NCBI GenBank assembly: GCA_035626515.1
Contig: DASPNM010000019.1
Coordinates: 1 to 64,000 of the forward strand
DNA from: DASPNM01 sp035626515
GTDB lineage: Bacteria; Bacteroidota; Bacteroidia; Chitinophagales; Chitinophagaceae
Direction of reading: 5' to 3'
Length of the DNA stretch: 64,000 nt
Both the position numbers and the translations under genes were made by a program. Below, piece after piece: positions 43,710 to 52,578 of the stretch. The notes beneath the pieces were generated by a model, which was not told where the DNA came from, did not search any database, and worked only from the letters and a program-made list of their open reading frames with translations. Every line of letters begins with the position of its first letter. Positions within the stretch are counted from its first letter, which is position 1.

Positions 43710-45245
43710 CTACTGCGGGCGAACCCCGTTTCTTTCGTTACGGATCAGCTTCAGCACCGCTTCCATTTTGAAATCTTTGTTTGAACGGATGGCCTCCACC
43801 GTGGGACCTACCGTCACATCGGGCTGTACTCCCTGTCCATTCTTCGGCAGATCCCTGTCAATCACCAGCCGGAACAGCGGCAGACGGAAACGAATCTTTG
43901 TTTTCGGGAGCGTCACGTCGGGTATCAGCCAGGCCGTGTTTCCATACGCCGCGCCTCCCGTTTCTTCTCCAACCAGCCGCACGTTCTGCTGCCCGCGAAC
44001 AGACGAAACGAAAAGCGTGCTGGCAGAAAATGAATTGCCCCCCGTCAGCACGTACACCTTCCCGTCATAGTGATTTTTCTTTCGAGGCCTGAAATGGTGC
44101 CGCTCGAAATATCCGAAATGATATTTTCCGTCTTTTCGCCTTCGCGCGAAGAGGGTGATGAAGATGCGATTCCAGAAATCATACTGAATGTACTCGTTGT
44201 ACGACCCCCGCTTCCGGATCGCGTAAAGCGAGTCGGCAACCTTGAAGGGTTTGCTCGCAATGTAGCGCGACAACGAAGTGGAATTCGTCACGCTGCCTCC
44301 GCCATTGCTCCGCAGGTCGATCACGAGGTAAGGAAGTTTGTCTTCTTTCAATCTCCGAAAGGTCTCGCGGTAAAACCGTTTCAGCCGGTATCCTCTGCCA
44401 AAAGACGTGAGGTCAAGAAAGGCTGTCTGGTTGAGCGTATCAATTCTCAATTGCCTGACCGAATTAAGCCTTCTTTCCCTCCGTTCGCGGCGTGAAGGGG
44501 TCGGAAGCCTTCGTGCGGCCGTAAGCGCGGCTCTTCCCGCCGTGTCTGTTGTAGGATCGTATGCGGGGATGGACAGCGTCTTTCGCACTCCGCTTTCGTC
44601 GCTGAATTCAACCTGGTACGCGGCCGACGCGCCATACAGCAGCCGGTGCAATCCCCCAAAAGTGCCGCGATTGCTGATGGATTGATATTTATGCGTGAGG
44701 TTGTTCCCGTCGGATGAAATGTACTGAAAGAATGCCGCCACGAGCTGCGGTACGGGCACGCCATTTACCCGGTGCAGCAGTACTCCCCGCCGCACCAGCG
44801 AGTCACGGCGGTTCAAATTCGACGTGACTACCACAGTATCCGGCGCCCATGCTTTTACGCTCAGAGGAAACACCCGCGAGCGCGCCGTGTCGGCATAGCG
44901 GGCGTAGCGTCTCGAAGACCGGACGGTCGTATGCCCGCAATGCATCTTTGACGTTACGTACGTGAGCAGTTTCCGGAACTCCAGCTCGGTGAGCGAATCA
45001 GTCAGCTGTTGCTTTACTTCTTCGAAATACATGTTCATGCTGTCTTGGGGTGTGTACCAGTACAATCCGGGGTGCAGCTCCTCGAGCAAGGTGCGGTAAA
45101 CGTGGAAATCCTTTTCGAGTTCCTGCGGAGAATATTTCTTCGAAACGGAAAACTGGGAATTGCTGACGGCGCAGCTGAACAGCGATACGGAGACAAATCC
45201 CAGGGTACACAATCGCCACATCATCCTGAAAATTGGGTTTATCAC
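43710..45245 (-). CDS. S41 family peptidase, lipoprotein-like
   Basis: A lipoprotein signal ends in LFSC. The S41 core has YLVIDLRSNGGGSVTN, then VYVLTGGNSFSASTLF with the Ser nucleophile, and EETGGAAYGNTAW. GVQPDVTV closes the domain. Such proteases cut C-termini of periplasmic or surface proteins. It begins with GTG overlapping the thiL stop by four bases, so it is the last gene of the IMPase-thiL-S41 operon. Confidence 0.87.
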   Translation of the reverse strand: MINPIFRMMWRLCTLGFVSVSLFSCAVSNSQFSVSKKYSPQELEKDFHVYRTLLEELHPGLYWYTPQDSMNMYFEEVKQQLTDSLTELEFRKLLTYVTSKMHCGHTTVRSSRRYARYADTARSRVFPLSVKAWAPDTVVVTSNLNRRDSLVRRGVLLHRVNGVPVPQLVAAFFQYISSDGNNLTHKYQSISNRGTFGGLHRLLYGASAAYQVEFSDESGVRKTLSIPAYDPTTDTAGRAALTAARRLPTPSRRERRERRLNSVRQLRIDTLNQTAFLDLTSFGRGYRLKRFYRETFRRLKEDKLPYLVIDLRSNGGGSVTNSTSLSRYIASKPFKVADSLYAIRKRGSYNEYIQYDFWNRIFITLFARRRKDGKYHFGYFERHHFRPRKKNHYDGKVYVLTGGNSFSASTLFVSSVRGQQNVRLVGEETGGAAYGNTAWLIPDVTLPKTKIRFRLPLFRLVIDRDLPKNGQGVQPDVTVGPTVEAIRSNKDFKMEAVLKLIRNERNGVRPQ

Positions 45246-46276
45246 GGGTTCTTAGTATGATTCCAGCCCTGGGCTGTAATCGGGTAACGGTTGCCGCCCT
45301 TCGTAATGATCTGCGATCCCTCGACGGCGTCGGTCATGTATCCGACAACACTAATTTCCTGATTTAAGACGATTTTTTCATGATCCGACTGAGCGATCGT
45401 AAACAGAAGCTCGTAGTCCTCCCCGCCACTGAGCGCACACGCGGTCGGATCGATCTCAAACTTGAAGGCTGCGTTCCTGGTTTCCTGCGCGATGGGGACT
45501 TTTTCTTCATACAGCACACAACCCAGCGAAGATCCCTTGCAGATGTGCAGGATCTCTGAGCTCAACCCGTCGCTTATATCCATCATAGCGGTGGGCAGGA
45601 TCCCCGAGTTGCGAAAAAACTCAATTACGTCAGGCCGGGCCTCCGGCTTCAACAGCCGGCCGATCACATACGACTCTCCTTCGAGGTCGGGCTGCACTCC
45701 CGGGCTTTCCATGAAGATTTTTTTCTCGCGTTCAAGAAACAGAAGCCCGAGGTAAGCTGCCCCAAGATCGCCGCTGACGCAAATCAGGTCACCTTTTTTG
45801 GCGGTCCCCCTTCGAACGAATTTCTCCGGCGCTACTTCGCCAAGTGCGGTGACTGAAATAATGAACCCTTTCTGAGAAGAATTGGTATCACCTCCCACCA
45901 GGTCCACCCCGTACTTCCGGCAGGCAGTGTACACTCCATCGTAAAACTCGTCAACCGCTTCCACGCTGAAACGATTGCTCAGCCCAATGCTTACCAGCAC
46001 CTGCGTTGGCACAGCGTTCATTGCATAGATATCGCTGAGATTGACGACCACACTCTTATAGCCCAGGTGCTTGAGCGGAGTGTACATCAGGTCGAAATGC
46101 ACGCCTTCAACAAGCATGTCCGTACTCACAACGGTCTGCCGGCCGAAATGATCGATCACGGCCGCATCGTCCCCAACACCGACCACCGAAGACGCGTTCT
46201 GAAGCTCCACGTTCCTGGTAACGTGCTCGATCAGTCCGAATTCTCCAAGCGAGGATATTTCCGTGCGTTCTGCCAT
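45242..46276 (-). CDS. thiL: thiamine-monophosphate kinase
   Basis: ThiL phosphorylates thiamine monophosphate to the active diphosphate. Motifs are GVGDDAAV, STDMLVEGVHFD, VGGDTNSS and MDISDGLSSEI, with SGGEDYELLFT in the C-terminal half. The ATG at 46276 (MAERTEISSLGEFGLI) gives the canonical start; a TTG at 46324 would overlap the IMPase stop and is less likely. Confidence 0.95.
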   Translation of the reverse strand: MAERTEISSLGEFGLIEHVTRNVELQNASSVVGVGDDAAVIDHFGRQTVVSTDMLVEGVHFDLMYTPLKHLGYKSVVVNLSDIYAMNAVPTQVLVSIGLSNRFSVEAVDEFYDGVYTACRKYGVDLVGGDTNSSQKGFIISVTALGEVAPEKFVRRGTAKKGDLICVSGDLGAAYLGLLFLEREKKIFMESPGVQPDLEGESYVIGRLLKPEARPDVIEFFRNSGILPTAMMDISDGLSSEILHICKGSSLGCVLYEEKVPIAQETRNAAFKFEIDPTACALSGGEDYELLFTIAQSDHEKIVLNQEISVVGYMTDAVEGSQIITKGGNRYPITAQGWNHTKNP

Positions 46277-46320
46277 TTCGGTAATCAATTCCTGTTCAAA
46301 GTAACGACGATACCCGGAAC

Positions 46321-47100
46321 TCAAAGCTCCTTCCGGTTGTTGATTATGTCCAACATTTCAGCGTGTATCCTGCCATTGGTGGCGAGGATCTTATGCTGGT
46401 AGATCGAAAACGGCTTTCCTTCGTGGTCGGATACCATCCCCCCTGCCTCCTGAACGATCAGCGCACCGGCAGCACTGTCCCAGGGTTCAAGCTTATGCTC
46501 ATAAAACCCATCGAACCTTCCCGCCGCCACCCAGCAGAGATCGATCGCTGCGGAACCCAGCCGGCGCACCGGAACTCCTTTCCGTATGAAACGTTCGAAG
46601 ATTTCGATCGGCCCATTCGGCATATTAATATAGGTGTAGGGGAACCCGGTGACAAGGCACGCATTGATCACGCGCGTCTGCGTGCTGACGCTGATCGGCA
46701 AATCATTCAGAAACGCGCCGCGATCCTTTTCCGCAAAAAACAATTCGTTGAGGTGTGGATTCAGGACTGCCCCCATGATCAGTTCGTTATTGTATTCGAT
46801 CCCGATGGAAACACAGTTGATCGGAATCGCATGGGCGAAATTCACCGTTCCGTCTATCGGATCGATAAGCCATTTGTAGGTGGAATCCTGCACGATCGCG
46901 CCGGTTTCTTCGCTGAGGATCTGGTGGTCGGGAAATGCCCGGTGAATCACTTCGAGAATGGCTTTTTCAGCGCTGTGATCCGCTTCGGTCACGAGATTAT
47001 TTACGCCTTCTTTATTGCTGATTGAAAACTGCCGGTTGAAATACCGCATGATCTCTGCGGCCCCTGCCTGCACTGCCTCTATAAGGGTGGATTTGAACAT
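46321..47100 (-). CDS. inositol monophosphatase family protein
   Basis: Metal-binding motifs are complete: SEETG (about 68-72), DPIDGTVNFAH and EPWDSAAGALIVQEAGG. The 259-residue soluble enzyme would dephosphorylate inositol phosphate or a similar sugar phosphate; CysQ- and SuhB-like roles are also known. Start is ATG at 47100. It is followed by thiL on the same strand. Confidence 0.92.
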   Translation of the reverse strand: MFKSTLIEAVQAGAAEIMRYFNRQFSISNKEGVNNLVTEADHSAEKAILEVIHRAFPDHQILSEETGAIVQDSTYKWLIDPIDGTVNFAHAIPINCVSIGIEYNNELIMGAVLNPHLNELFFAEKDRGAFLNDLPISVSTQTRVINACLVTGFPYTYINMPNGPIEIFERFIRKGVPVRRLGSAAIDLCWVAAGRFDGFYEHKLEPWDSAAGALIVQEAGGMVSDHEGKPFSIYQHKILATNGRIHAEMLDIINNRKEL

Positions 47101-47146
47101 GGTCAAAGATACTGGATTGGCGCTCCGGGATATGGTGAATTGAGAC

Positions 47147-47154
47147 TAGATTTG
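47147..47154 (+). promoter_or_regulatory. TAGATTTG, consensus -7 box of the glycosyltransferase gene
   Basis: An exact TAnnTTTG match 8 bases before the ATG at 47163. The nearest upstream TTG (47117-47119) is 27 bases away, longer than usual. Confidence 0.5.
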
Positions 47155-47162
47155 GCGACAGG

Positions 47163-49109
47163 ATGCAGCTTTCGGTAGTCATAGTGAACTACAACGTAAA
47201 ACATTTCCTCGAGCAGTGCCTGCATTCCGTCACGCGGGCATCGGCGGATCTGCAGATGGAGGTCATTGTGATCGACAACCATTCGACAGACAACAGCGCA
47301 GACCATCTGAAAGGCCTGTTTCCCAACGTCCGCTTCGTGGCAAATAATGAGAACCTGGGATTCGCGCGGGCGTGTAACCAGGGAGCACGTATGGCGAAAG
47401 GAAAAAACCTGCTCTTCCTCAACCCGGACACCCTCGTGCCGGAGGATTGCTTTCACAAATGCATGACTTTTCTCGACTTTCACCCGGCAGCTGGCGCGCT
47501 TGGGGTGAAAATGCTCGACGGAAGCGGGCACTTTCTCCCGGAATCGAAGCGTTCCTTTCCCGGGCCGCTTACTTCGCTGTACAAGCTTTTCGGCCTTGCG
47601 AGGCTTTTTCCCCGTTCAAGGATTTTTTCCAGATACCACCTCGGTCATCTCGACAAGGACCGTGACCATGAGGTGGATGTGCTCGCGGGCGCCTTTATGA
47701 TGGTCCGTCGCGAAGTGTTCGAAAAAGTCGGCGGGTTCGATGAGCGGTTTTTTATGTACGGTGAGGACGTGGATCTCAGCTACCGCATCCAGCAGGCGGG
47801 ATTTCGGAATTATTATTTCTCTCAAACGGCAATCATTCATTTCAAAGGGGAAAGCACGCGAAAGGGTAGCGTGAATTATGTACGCATGTTCTACAAAGCC
47901 ATGAGCGTTTTCGTGAGCAAGCATTATGGCAGCAGCAGGGCAGGGCTGTTTAATTTCTTTGTACAGCTCGCCATCTGGTTGCGCGCTTTGATGACCGCTG
48001 TGGGCGGATTCATCCGTCGCATTGGCCTTCCGTTGCTCGACGCGGGGCTCATCCTGCTTTCCTTTTGGCTGGTAAAAAGTTTCTGGAACCAGTACGTAAA
48101 GCCTGATGTCCTTTATGAGAACCGGCTCCTCTGGATCGCGTTCCCCGCATTCACGGCAGTCTACCTCCTTACCGCTTACTATGCCGGTCTTTACGACCGT
48201 TCCTTCCGCAGATCAGGCCTCATCCGCTCCACCGTGCTGGCCACGCTGGTATTGCTTGCGGTTTATGCGCTGCTCCCGGAGAAATACCGCTTTTCCCGTG
48301 CCATTATCTTATTCGGAGCCCTGCTCGCCTTTGTACTGATTAGTATCCTGCGATGGCTACTGGTGCGGCAGGGTGTAATCGTGGCCTATTCGGAAAAACC
48401 CTCGCGACCCGGGACGCTGGTGGTTGGCTCTCCCGAAGAATACCGCGAGCTGCTTTCGCTGCTGCAACAGGTGGGAGCGCAGGAAACCGTGATCGGACGC
48501 GTAGCGGTGTCAGAAAATGAAACCGGTACGGTGGGCAGCTGGAAAAATATTTCCGCGATCTCGCGATCCATTCCATTTCGCGAAGTGATCTTTTGCGCGG
48601 GCGCCCTTTCATTTCGCGAGATCATTGAAACAGTTCAGCAGCTTCCGCGGCGGACGAAAATTAAGTTTCACGCTGCCGGGGCACACAGTATTGTGGGAAG
48701 CGATTCCCGGGACCGCAGTGGTGAAGCACTTTCCACCGAAAACGGCTTCAATTTAGGCAGAGCGCAGACACGAAGGCTGAAGCGGCTCGCGGATGTTTCG
48801 ATTTCGGCGCTGGCACTCCTCAGCTTCCCCTTACATTTTGTATTCGTCCGGCGGCCGGGTAAATTTTTTGGAAACTGTTTCAGCGTATTATTGGGTCGCC
48901 GCACCTGGGTGGGGTATGCGCTGCCGGAGAAAAACCTGCCTGCGCTGCGCCCGCCCGTAATAGCCTGCAACGGGCGCCCGGCTCATGACAGCCCGGATCT
49001 TCCCGAACAAAGTTTGCGCATGCTCGATCTATGGTACGCGCGGGATTACGAGCTCGTGCACGACCTGAAGCTGATCGCCCGTTCCTATCGCCAACTCGGG
49101 CAGGCGTGA
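47163..49109 (+). CDS. GT2 glycosyltransferase fused to a membrane sugar-transferase-like region
   Basis: Residues 1-280 are a GT-A (family 2) transferase: LSVVIVNYNVKHFLEQCL, then FLNPDTLVPEDCFHK, and GAFMMVRREVFEKVGGFDERFFMYGEDVDLSYRI, as in rhamnosyltransferases. From about 280 come four or five membrane helices, then a domain (PGTLVVGSPEEYRELL) resembling the regulatory part of polyprenyl glycosylphosphotransferases. The C-terminal segment has KRLADVSISALALLSFPLHF, like the start of a Bac_transf domain, but the catalytic half is not apparent. It probably assembles a surface glycan on a lipid carrier. Confidence 0.82.
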   Translation: MQLSVVIVNYNVKHFLEQCLHSVTRASADLQMEVIVIDNHSTDNSADHLKGLFPNVRFVANNENLGFARACNQGARMAKGKNLLFLNPDTLVPEDCFHKCMTFLDFHPAAGALGVKMLDGSGHFLPESKRSFPGPLTSLYKLFGLARLFPRSRIFSRYHLGHLDKDRDHEVDVLAGAFMMVRREVFEKVGGFDERFFMYGEDVDLSYRIQQAGFRNYYFSQTAIIHFKGESTRKGSVNYVRMFYKAMSVFVSKHYGSSRAGLFNFFVQLAIWLRALMTAVGGFIRRIGLPLLDAGLILLSFWLVKSFWNQYVKPDVLYENRLLWIAFPAFTAVYLLTAYYAGLYDRSFRRSGLIRSTVLATLVLLAVYALLPEKYRFSRAIILFGALLAFVLISILRWLLVRQGVIVAYSEKPSRPGTLVVGSPEEYRELLSLLQQVGAQETVIGRVAVSENETGTVGSWKNISAISRSIPFREVIFCAGALSFREIIETVQQLPRRTKIKFHAAGAHSIVGSDSRDRSGEALSTENGFNLGRAQTRRLKRLADVSISALALLSFPLHFVFVRRPGKFFGNCFSVLLGRRTWVGYALPEKNLPALRPPVIACNGRPAHDSPDLPEQSLRMLDLWYARDYELVHDLKLIARSYRQLGQA

Positions 49110-49146
49110 TTCCATTTACTCATTGGCAACGAGCACAAAACAGTAT

Positions 49147-49154
49147 TAACTTTA
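49147..49154 (+). promoter_or_regulatory. TAACTTTA, near-consensus -7 box
   Basis: TTG at 49125-49127 and TAACTTTA at 49147-49154 are in order, with about 19 to 21 bases between. The start codon lies only 7 bases after, so the transcript would be nearly leaderless. Confidence 0.4.
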
Positions 49155-49161
49155 CCCGGCC

Positions 49162-50694
49162 TTGGCGAGCATCATCGACATAAAACTTCCCCGTGCAATT
49201 GCTGCGGCGCTGCGCATCCCTCAAAACAACCCGCGCCGTCAACAGCTCAAGGTGCTCAAAAAGCTGCTCCGCAAGGCGCGGTTCACGGAGTTTGGACAGC
49301 ATTACCGCTTCGACGAGGCCCTGCTGAGCCGTCAGTCTGAAAAAGCCTTCCAGCAATTTGTACCCGTGCATGACTACAATAAGATCTACAATGAATGGTG
49401 GAAAAAAACACTTGAAGGCGTCCCCGACGTCAGCTGGCCGGGAAAGATCAAGTACTATGCGCTCAGCTCGGGTACTTCTGAAGCATCGAGCAAATACATT
49501 CCGGTGACCCGGGAAATGCTGCGGAGCAATACTATCAATTACATCAAGCAGCTCTTTACGCTTTTCGCATACGAGGACGTGAACCGTAAGGCAATGACAA
49601 AAGGATTCCTGATGCTGGGCGGCGCCACCGATCTCAAAAAAGGAAAGGCGGGATGGTACGCTGGCGATTTGAGCGGCATTCTGGCTAAGAAAAGGCCTTT
49701 CTGGTTCCAGACTTTTTACAAACCCGGGGGTCGCATTGCGGCCATCGCCGACTGGAACCAGAAACTGCATGAGATCGTGGAGCACGCGCGCGAATGGGAT
49801 ATCGGATACATAGTGGGTGTGCCCGCCTGGTGCCAGATGTGCATGGAAATGGTGATCGAGCATTACCGGGTGCGCAACATCCATGAGATCTGGCCCAACC
49901 TCGGATTTTTCGTCCACGGTGGCGTAGCCTTCGAGCCGTACAAGAAAGGGTTTGAGCGGCTGCTTGGAAAGCCCATCGTGTATATTGAAAATTACCTTTC
50001 AAGCGAAGGATTCGTCGCTTACAAAACAAGAGAACACGCGAAAGGCATGCAGCTCGTGCTGGACAACAACATTTTTTTCGAGTTCGTGCCTTTTGATGAA
50101 AAGAACTTCGACGCAGAGGGAAACATCATGCCGCAACCGGACGCGCTCCTGATTGATGAAGTGGAAGAGGGAAAGGAATACGCACTGCTCATGAGCACCA
50201 ACGCCGGAAGCTGGCGCTACCTGATCGGAGACACCATCAAGTTCGTGGATCTGGCACGGTCGGAGATCGCGATCACCGGGCGCACCCGGCATTTCCTCAG
50301 CCTCACGGGGGAGCACCTCAGCGTGGACAACATGAATAAGGCCATCGAAATGGTGAGCGAGGACCTCAACACATCCATCCCCGAATATACCGTCGTCGGC
50401 TTCCCCTATGAGAATTTCTTCGCGCACAAATGGTACATCGCCTGCGATGACGCAATCGACCCGGATTTGCTTCGGGACAAGATCGACCAGCACCTGCGAG
50501 TGCTCAACGACGATTACGCAGTGGAACGCGACAGCGCGCTCAAGGCGATCTTCCTGGAAAAGTTGCCCGAGCAAAAATTCCTGGAGTTCATGGCCCAAAA
50601 GGGCAAGCTTGGCAGCCAGCACAAGTTCCCCCGCGTGATGAAGGGGAAAATGCTTGAAGACTGGAACCGCTTCCTGCAAACCGGCCACATCTGA
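49162..50694 (+). CDS. GH3-like acyl-adenylating family protein
   Basis: The 510 residues match the GH3 auxin-responsive promoter family: YALSSGTSEASSKYIPVT (the P-loop-like SSGT), FYKPGGRIAAIADW, then YIENYLSSEGFVAYK and GRTRHFLSLTGEHLS. In plants the family conjugates acids to amino acids through acyl-AMP; bacterial members are of unknown substrate. The frame has no ATG before the TTG at 49162, and a stop lies just upstream, so TTG is the start. mtgA begins 11 bp later. Confidence 0.88.
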   Translation: MASIIDIKLPRAIAAALRIPQNNPRRQQLKVLKKLLRKARFTEFGQHYRFDEALLSRQSEKAFQQFVPVHDYNKIYNEWWKKTLEGVPDVSWPGKIKYYALSSGTSEASSKYIPVTREMLRSNTINYIKQLFTLFAYEDVNRKAMTKGFLMLGGATDLKKGKAGWYAGDLSGILAKKRPFWFQTFYKPGGRIAAIADWNQKLHEIVEHAREWDIGYIVGVPAWCQMCMEMVIEHYRVRNIHEIWPNLGFFVHGGVAFEPYKKGFERLLGKPIVYIENYLSSEGFVAYKTREHAKGMQLVLDNNIFFEFVPFDEKNFDAEGNIMPQPDALLIDEVEEGKEYALLMSTNAGSWRYLIGDTIKFVDLARSEIAITGRTRHFLSLTGEHLSVDNMNKAIEMVSEDLNTSIPEYTVVGFPYENFFAHKWYIACDDAIDPDLLRDKIDQHLRVLNDDYAVERDSALKAIFLEKLPEQKFLEFMAQKGKLGSQHKFPRVMKGKMLEDWNRFLQTGHI

Positions 50695-50705
50695 TTCGTT
50701 ACAGT

Positions 50706-51395
50706 ATGCCCCTTTTGAGGAAAGCCTGGAAATGGGTTCGCCGCATTTTTCTCTGGCTCTTTATCGCACAATTGCTGTACATCGTTGTGCTGAAATGGGT
50801 GAATCCCCCGATCACCATCACACAGCTGCAAAGCTGGCTCAGCGGCAATGGCCTCAAACGCGATTACATCGGGAGAAAATCCGTGCCGTACAATATGAAG
50901 CTGGCGGTCATCGCTGCCGAAGACCAGCTTTTCGCGGATCACCATGGCTTCGACTGGAAAAGTATCCGCAAGGCGATGCGCTACAACAACCGTAAGCCAG
51001 GCCGCATACGCGGTGGCAGCACGATCAGCCAGCAGGTTGCGAAAAATGTATTTCTCTGGCAGGGGCGGAGCTGGGTTCGAAAAGCGCTGGAAGCATATTT
51101 CACGTTTATGATCGAGCTGACTTGGGGTAAGAAGCGCATCCTTCACGTCTATCTGAACGTAATCGAAACCGGAGACGGAATTTTCGGCGTCGAGGAAGCC
51201 GCGCGAAAATATTTTAAGAAACCGGCAAGTTTGCTCACCCGACAGGAAGCTGCCCTCATCGCAGCCTGTCTGCCCAATCCGAAGCGCCTGCGCGTCAGTC
51301 CGCCCTCGAACTATATTTCTTCGCGCTCCCGCTTCATCGCCCGGCAAATGGGATTTATCGAAGCAGATCCCGACCTGCAGCGGATTATCAGGTAA
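50706..51395 (+). CDS. mtgA: monofunctional peptidoglycan transglycosylase
   Basis: An N-terminal membrane helix (IFLWLFIAQLLYIVVL) is followed by the GT51 domain: AAEDQLFADHHGFDWKSI (catalytic Glu), GGSTISQQVAKNVFLW and RILHVYLNVIETGDGIFGVEEAA. It joins lipid II units into glycan strands. Length (229 residues) is right for MtgA without a transpeptidase domain. Confidence 0.95.
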   Translation: MPLLRKAWKWVRRIFLWLFIAQLLYIVVLKWVNPPITITQLQSWLSGNGLKRDYIGRKSVPYNMKLAVIAAEDQLFADHHGFDWKSIRKAMRYNNRKPGRIRGGSTISQQVAKNVFLWQGRSWVRKALEAYFTFMIELTWGKKRILHVYLNVIETGDGIFGVEEAARKYFKKPASLLTRQEAALIAACLPNPKRLRVSPPSNYISSRSRFIARQMGFIEADPDLQRIIR

Positions 51396-51971
51396 TCAAC
51401 TTAGGATGCCTTCGACCGCTTCGACCGCGCTCCGGAATCGCTCCCTCGGTTCGACGCCGGTCACAAGCTTCCAGGGAGTACGCTGGTTGGAAAGAATATC
51501 AATGTACATCCGCATCAGGCGTTCGCGCATATGAGGATCAGGATATTCACGAAGCTCATCCTGCACCCAGGGCAAATCGGTATTGCAAAGGAGGTAAAGA
51601 TCGTATTGCCGCGCCGCCGCCTGCTTCAGGATGAACGGATGGCAGTTCCCAAACACATGCTCGCACCAGACTTTCATCACATACATGTCTGTGTCGAAGA
51701 ACAGCAATGAAACCGGCGATGCAAGACGTGCGCCGGTTGGCAGGCGATCGAGCACGCGGAAAATGTATTCGTCCTCGAGCCGCACCTGGCCCTGTGCGAT
51801 GGACAGCAGATCCTCATAGCTGTAATCTTTCCCGTGTTTCAACAGGTATTCGCGTGCGTATTCAGGGCACCACTCGGTCCGGTAATGCCTTGCCAGCTGC
51901 TCACAGAGGCTGCTTTTCCCCGTGCTTTCAGGGCCCAGCACCACTATTTTCTTAATGTCAGCGGAGCTCAT
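51396..51971 (-). CDS. NadR-type AAA ATPase / ribosylnicotinamide kinase
   Basis: From the ATG at 51971 the Walker A is GPESTGKS at 13-20. TEWCPEYAREYL, then FFDTDMYVMKVWCEHVFG and DLYLLCNTDLPWVQDE complete the NadR kinase pattern. It would phosphorylate nicotinamide riboside entering through PnuC. Its start overlaps the preceding gene by 14 bases; the frame is open to 52046, but that part is antisense-like. Confidence 0.85.
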   Translation of the reverse strand: MSSADIKKIVVLGPESTGKSSLCEQLARHYRTEWCPEYAREYLLKHGKDYSYEDLLSIAQGQVRLEDEYIFRVLDRLPTGARLASPVSLLFFDTDMYVMKVWCEHVFGNCHPFILKQAAARQYDLYLLCNTDLPWVQDELREYPDPHMRERLMRMYIDILSNQRTPWKLVTGVEPRERFRSAVEAVEGILS

Positions 51972-52578
51972 ACCAGTATTTCGCCTTTTTGCCTTTGAGC
52001 ACAGGAACATAGTCGCCCAGCGGAACTGCCGTTCCGAAGTCTTCATAATAGCCGGACGAAGCTACAACGATGTGGTCGTCGCTGTAAACAAGTACTCCTT
52101 TCAGCTTCCTGAGTTTCTTCAAATGGCTGAGCGCGAAGCGATGCGCCGAGCGGGTTTTTCGAAGCAATCCAAGCAGCCGGTGCAACTGCGAAGTGTCGAG
52201 GCCTTTGAGCAATAAGTCGTTGATCGCCTCAGATTCGGTGTATTCTTTTCCCTGGTACCCGTTGAGCTGAATGTTTCGCACGATTGCCGCGAAGCAGAGC
52301 CAAACATAGGACTTTAGCCTGTGCAACTGTTCCTTCTTCTTTTTGTCGGGGTAACGGCTAAACACCAGATCGTTCGCACTGTTCATGCTCCGGAGGTCCG
52401 AATCAGTCAGCGTAATGATCTTTTTATCGCGAAAGGTGATGATATAGCTGTTCAGTTTTTTTCGAACGCGGAACACACGATTGATCCCATATTTAAGGAT
52501 AGCCGCCTTGATAATGGCAACGGTAGCGCAGTTGTCAGCCTTCTGCCAGAAGCTTTCTATCACAAACTTATCGTCCAT
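51958..52578 (-). CDS. hypothetical protein with a cysteine-protease-like active site, in the nicotinamide riboside operon
   Basis: I do not recognise this 206-residue family. Near the start, SFWQKADNCATVAIIKAAI has the Gln-x(4)-Cys arrangement of calpain/papain-like enzymes (Q12, C17). Towards the end SDDHIVVASSGYYEDFG has a His followed by charged residues that could complete a triad. The middle is helical and basic. It overlaps pnuC by 11 bases and the kinase by 14, so it is strictly co-expressed with NR uptake. Protease activity is inference from motif spacing. Confidence 0.55.
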   Translation of the reverse strand: MDDKFVIESFWQKADNCATVAIIKAAILKYGINRVFRVRKKLNSYIITFRDKKIITLTDSDLRSMNSANDLVFSRYPDKKKKEQLHRLKSYVWLCFAAIVRNIQLNGYQGKEYTESEAINDLLLKGLDTSQLHRLLGLLRKTRSAHRFALSHLKKLRKLKGVLVYSDDHIVVASSGYYEDFGTAVPLGDYVPVLKGKKAKYWYELR

